Below, piece after piece: positions 60,577 to 64,000 of a DNA stretch of 64,000 nucleotides. This DNA is from an uncultured Aquimarina sp. GTDB taxonomy: Bacteria > Bacteroidota > Bacteroidia > Flavobacteriales > Flavobacteriaceae. Location of the stretch: NCBI GenBank assembly GCA_947499005.1, contig CANMML010000011.1, positions 1 through 64,000 of the forward strand. The letters are read 5' to 3'. Each line of letters begins with the position of its first letter. Position 1 is the first letter of the stretch. The notes beneath the pieces were generated by a model. It made no database searches. It was not told the origin of the DNA and saw only the letters and a list, made by a program, of their open reading frames with translations. The position numbers and the translations under genes are program-made.

Positions 60577-63500
60577 TTAAGGTCTTTTTTGTAACGGGGG
60601 CTTTGCTCCATTATGTGTAAGTTGATAGCTTTTAACATAATTACTTTCTAAAGTTAATGCAGATAATCGATCAGGTGTTCTATTTAAAATTGAATAAGAA
60701 ACGATTAACCCAGTTCCTGCTAATTTTGCATTTAAGGCGATCGCCTGATACTCAGGTCTAGGATTTCCCGATCTTCTTATAAAATCTGCTCTACTTGAAA
60801 CCCCATACTTTAACGTTTGATATTCGAAAGTTTCCAAATTTAATGAATACAATTCATATACTATATTAGGTCTCTGACTTCTTTTAGAGTTAGCATGTAC
60901 AGTATCTGAGATCTCTTTTACCTGTGTTATTGCTTCAGGATCAAGGTGAAAAAGTCTGGAAGGAAAAGACAATATAGATCCTAATTGCTTTATGTATGAA
61001 AGCCACTCTTTGTCTGTCGGCAAACCGAGATTACCATCTAATCCAGGTGTCATAGGAGTTAATGAAATACTTTCTAAAGCCAAAAGTTCAGAACTAACTG
61101 CAAATGTTGGAAGAGGAGGAGGAGGAAAACCTGCTTTTTCAAAGTCTCCTTGTAATTTTCCAAACTCAAAAGATTTTCTCCTTTCTCTTGATCTTTCAAA
61201 AGCCCCCATTTTATTCGCTTGCCTCTGAGATCGAATTGCTGCTTGTTTATCACCACCACTACCTGGCCTTGTAATATCCATCCATTGTCTAGTGGTTAGG
61301 CCATCAGCACCAACATTTTTATTAGTATCCCAAGCTTGTCTACTTTTTCTGTCGTTTTCCCAAAACAGTGTATCTGAGTTAGCTCCTGAAGGATCAGCCC
61401 AAAATACAGGGTTATTGTCAAACGCATTGTATGGTGACAAATTGTAATGAGTAACGGGATCTATACCTGTCCAACGCGCAATAGCAGGGTCGTACTTTCT
61501 TACATCCATACTTAAAAAGTCAACACCCAATTCATTTTCTTCTTCTATACCATTGTATCCATAGGGATGAGCGTTTAGTACGGTGCTATTATATCCTTTA
61601 TGTTGTAATCCAAAAGGGTAATAATTTTTTTCCTCCCAAATCTCATTGGCATCTACTTGTCCATCATCATTATCATCACTGTAAGAGAGTCGTATATTGC
61701 CCAAATGATCCTTGTACTGATATACATATTGAAAACCTTCATCTAAATTAGTAATATTTTTTGGCTTTAAATAGCCTTCAGCTTGTTGTATATATTCTAA
61801 TCCTGTACCCGATGTCCAAGGAGTGGTATAGGTGAAGTTACCTGCATATTCTTTATTTACTATTGTTATCTTAGTGGTACTTGTATGACTTTTGACCCAA
61901 GCATATTTTTTCATCTTATTTCCTAGAGCATCGTAAGTGTATTCTATTTCTCTTTGAGAGTGTTGGTCATTTGGTTCTAGAATAATTCTATTAGGAAGAT
62001 TGAGATGGTTATAGGTTATATTGGAGATTTCTTTGTTTTTATCTTCCGCCATATTACCATTATTGTCATACGTATAATCATCTCCAGAGGTATTACCATC
62101 TTTAAAACCAAAGAGAGCGTTCCCGTCATTAGCTTCAGTTACTTTTCGCAATTGATTGCCATTATAGACGTATAATAATTTATCCATTACTCCAAAAGCA
62201 TTGGCATCATCATTGATAGCGCCACGGCGTTCTAAGCTGGTAATATTTCCCATTTTGTCATAAGCAACAGAAGACAGGTCGTAACGATTGTTAATGCCTC
62301 CCAATGCCCCAGTAATACGATTTAATTTATCAAATTGATATTTGTAATTTCTTAAAACATTATCATTTTTGGTTTTCCAATGTGTTTCACTGATGTTACC
62401 ATTAAACAAAGGCGTACTTCCAGAAAGGTCAGTAGTATTATAGTTGATCTTAAATGCAAATAAATCGTTTTCTAGGTTAGAAGGGTCATTGATTCCTTTA
62501 GACCAACCTCGTACATTGTAACTAAAGTCTATAGTTTGTAGAGGTTGTACGATGGTGTTCCCTACTTTTTTGCTTTCTAGTTGTCCTAATTCATCATAGG
62601 TATTATGAGTGATAAGTTCTCCAGTTTCCCCTTGATTGAAGATGGAAGCTCTTAATGTTTTTCCAGAAGCAGCTTTAAAGTGAAATCCATTAGTCAAACG
62701 TATTTGATGATTGGCTTGTATATGTTCTGTACTGGTAATAGTTGTATTTCGAGTTTCATTATCTTCATGTGGACTAGGTATTAGATTCCCACAGTTTTCA
62801 TTAAGGGTATTATCTCCTATACATTGATGTTGATCTATCAATCTCCCTATGTGGTCATATCTAAATACATCTTGTGTAACTACAGTAGGGTTAGCATCTT
62901 TAGTATGTTCGTGTCTTGTTTTTAAAACCCTTCCATTAAAATAATCGTACTTGGTTTTTACAATATCTACAGTCTTTAGGAAGTTATTTTTGCTATAGAT
63001 GTAAATAGGTCTTGCTTTTAGATCGTAATATGTAATGGTATAAATCCAATCATTCGTGTCCAGTACCCTTACCATAGTCCCTGTAGAAAGACTTTTGATC
63101 TTTGTTCCTGTAGCTACTGCTTGTTCAAATACTGTAGTTGGTGTAGTATGTGCAGTGGTCTCAAAATTATAACTATCGTAATAATTGACCGTATGCAATT
63201 CGATACTATTCGTATTTGGGTAAGCATTATTAGAATAATTAACAGCAATATTATCTATACTTATTGAGCTTACCAATGATTCTTCAAACATAGGGTTAGA
63301 AGTGTCTTTAGCATCTACTCTAATATTTGCTATAGTTTCAGTCGTATTCCAAAGCCCTGTATAAGCTACGCGTCCAAAAACATCGTATTTAGTATATACC
63401 CAAGGTTGATCACTTTGTTTCGCTAAAATAGGTTGATCTAAGGCGTTGTAAACAATATATTCAATGCCTTTTCCAGGGATTTTCTTTTCTATCATACGAT

Positions 63501-64000
63501 TTCTATAATCGTAGTGATATTGATAACAAAATTTATTTAAAATACCTGTGCTAATCGTAGTGGAAGCATTAACTGCTGGAGGAATGACATAGGTGAGATT
63601 TCCAAAATTGTCATATACATAATAAGTGTCATGTGGCTCAATGGTACCGTCCACTTCATTAAAGGTTCGTGTTAAAATAACTCTACCTTGTAAGTCTGTA
63701 AATTCCTTTACAGTATGTGTATCTCCATCACTTGTTGTCCAATTTTCGTCTTTGGTAGTATTTTTATACAGTGTATTTACTGAATAAACCCCGTTTTTAA
63801 CTAATGAAGGAACTCTATCACTATTTAGTGAAACATCGAAACGAATTACATTATCGCTCGAGGTATTAAAAGCATAATCAAATTTAATAGTATGATCACT
63901 CCCTATTTTCCAATCGTCACCAGGTGCTGCTGTTTCTAATACCCGCCCCATAGGTGAGGCTTCAAGTATTTGTTCTGAATATGGATTGATCTCTGAAGTG
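60577..64000 (-). CDS. RHS-repeat polymorphic toxin with GIY-YIG/URI-like C-terminus (5' end beyond window)
   Basis: The frame stays open to the window edge; upstream of the Met at 63951 it reads SEINPYSEQILEASPMGRVL, a typical internal RHS segment, so the true start lies outside. Many YD-type repeats follow (YDNFGNLTYVIPP, YDALGNKMKKY). The RHS core motif is YNGIEEENELGVDFLSMDVR, then YDPAIARWTGIDPV and DPSGAN (about 61390-61570). The final 125 residues contain YELYS (near 60860), KYGVSSR (60791-60811), a later ALTLESNYV and NGAKPPLQKRP. This order recalls GIY-YIG/URI-type nuclease toxins (YxxY..KYG..R..E..N). The toxin call is tentative; the RHS call is firm. Confidence 0.85.
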   Translation of the reverse strand, partial: TSEINPYSEQILEASPMGRVLETAAPGDDWKIGSDHTIKFDYAFNTSSDNVIRFDVSLNSDRVPSLVKNGVYSVNTLYKNTTKDENWTTSDGDTHTVKEFTDLQGRVILTRTFNEVDGTIEPHDTYYVYDNFGNLTYVIPPAVNASTTISTGILNKFCYQYHYDYRNRMIEKKIPGKGIEYIVYNALDQPILAKQSDQPWVYTKYDVFGRVAYTGLWNTTETIANIRVDAKDTSNPMFEESLVSSISIDNIAVNYSNNAYPNTNSIELHTVNYYDSYNFETTAHTTPTTVFEQAVATGTKIKSLSTGTMVRVLDTNDWIYTITYYDLKARPIYIYSKNNFLKTVDIVKTKYDYFNGRVLKTRHEHTKDANPTVVTQDVFRYDHIGRLIDQHQCIGDNTLNENCGNLIPSPHEDNETRNTTITSTEHIQANHQIRLTNGFHFKAASGKTLRASIFNQGETGELITHNTYDELGQLESKKVGNTIVQPLQTIDFSYNVRGWSKGINDPSNLENDLFAFKINYNTTDLSGSTPLFNGNISETHWKTKNDNVLRNYKYQFDKLNRITGALGGINNRYDLSSVAYDKMGNITSLERRGAINDDANAFGVMDKLLYVYNGNQLRKVTEANDGNALFGFKDGNTSGDDYTYDNNGNMAEDKNKEISNITYNHLNLPNRIILEPNDQHSQREIEYTYDALGNKMKKYAWVKSHTSTTKITIVNKEYAGNFTYTTPWTSGTGLEYIQQAEGYLKPKNITNLDEGFQYVYQYKDHLGNIRLSYSDDNDDGQVDANEIWEEKNYYPFGLQHKGYNSTVLNAHPYGYNGIEEENELGVDFLSMDVRKYDPAIARWTGIDPVTHYNLSPYNAFDNNPVFWADPSGANSDTLFWENDRKSRQAWDTNKNVGADGLTTRQWMDITRPGSGGDKQAAIRSQRQANKMGAFERSRERRKSFEFGKLQGDFEKAGFPPPPLPTFAVSSELLALESISLTPMTPGLDGNLGLPTDKEWLSYIKQLGSILSFPSRLFHLDPEAITQVKEISDTVHANSKRSQRPNIVYELYSLNLETFEYQTLKYGVSSRADFIRRSGNPRPEYQAIALNAKLAGTGLIVSYSILNRTPDRLSALTLESNYVKSYQLTHNGAKPPLQKRP

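Overview
The window is AT-rich DNA from a member of the Bacteroidota, most likely a marine flavobacterium. The evidence is the type IX secretion regulator PorX, a fused LpxC-FabZ, several TAnnTTTG-type promoters, a TonB-dependent receptor with a carboxypeptidase-like N-terminal domain, and an RHS protein of Bacteroidota style. No rRNA, tRNA, CRISPR array or intact insertion sequence was seen.

Positions 400-24415 (+) hold a near-complete extracellular contractile injection system (eCIS), related to Afp, PVC, MAC and AlgoCIS particles. The order is tube terminator (Cis16), a conserved unknown, one sheath gene, two tube genes, a 57-codon DUF5908 gene, LysM baseplate hub protein, VgrG-like spike, PAAR tip, gp25-like wedge, two very large baseplate proteins, a tape-measure protein, two related Ala-rich helical proteins, an unknown protein and an AAA+ ATPase. 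Tight ATGA overlaps indicate one or a few operons. Inverted-repeat hairpins sit upstream, between sheath and tube, and after the spike gene.

Positions 24437-33542 (+) hold a cargo (effector) island. Six proteins share an N-terminal leader of the form DNR-x(3-6)-[IV][IV]Q-R. Four of them continue into a DUF4157 zinc-metallopeptidase-like domain with the motif HEAWH, and all six end in different C-terminal regions. One has a deaminase-like HSE plus CxxC signature, one a second HExxH metallopeptidase, one a possible His-Me-type nuclease motif, two share a small unknown domain, and one is unrecognised. The DUF4157 block of two cargos is nearly identical over 296 bases, which points to module exchange or gene conversion. 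This leader-defined, multi-cargo island is the most notable part of the window.

Positions 33589-59059 look like ordinary chromosome. They hold a lipoprotein, a VC0807-like membrane protein and porX on the minus strand. Then follow the conserved lipid A block (HD hydrolase, lpxD, lpxC-fabZ, lpxA, efp, an lpxD paralogue), rhodanese, sucD, an M16 peptidase, a ZIP transporter, two methyltransferases, a TonB receptor, a histidine kinase with a YfiR-like sensor region, a cyclophilin, a NUDIX hydrolase and an acyltransferase.

Positions 59060-64000 are accessory again. A decayed XRE-type regulator fragment and a possible 23-codon gene lie in a 700-base gap. Then comes a minus-strand RHS polymorphic toxin, cut by the window edge, whose C-terminus looks like a GIY-YIG/URI-type nuclease. 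A probable immunity gene lies immediately downstream of it.
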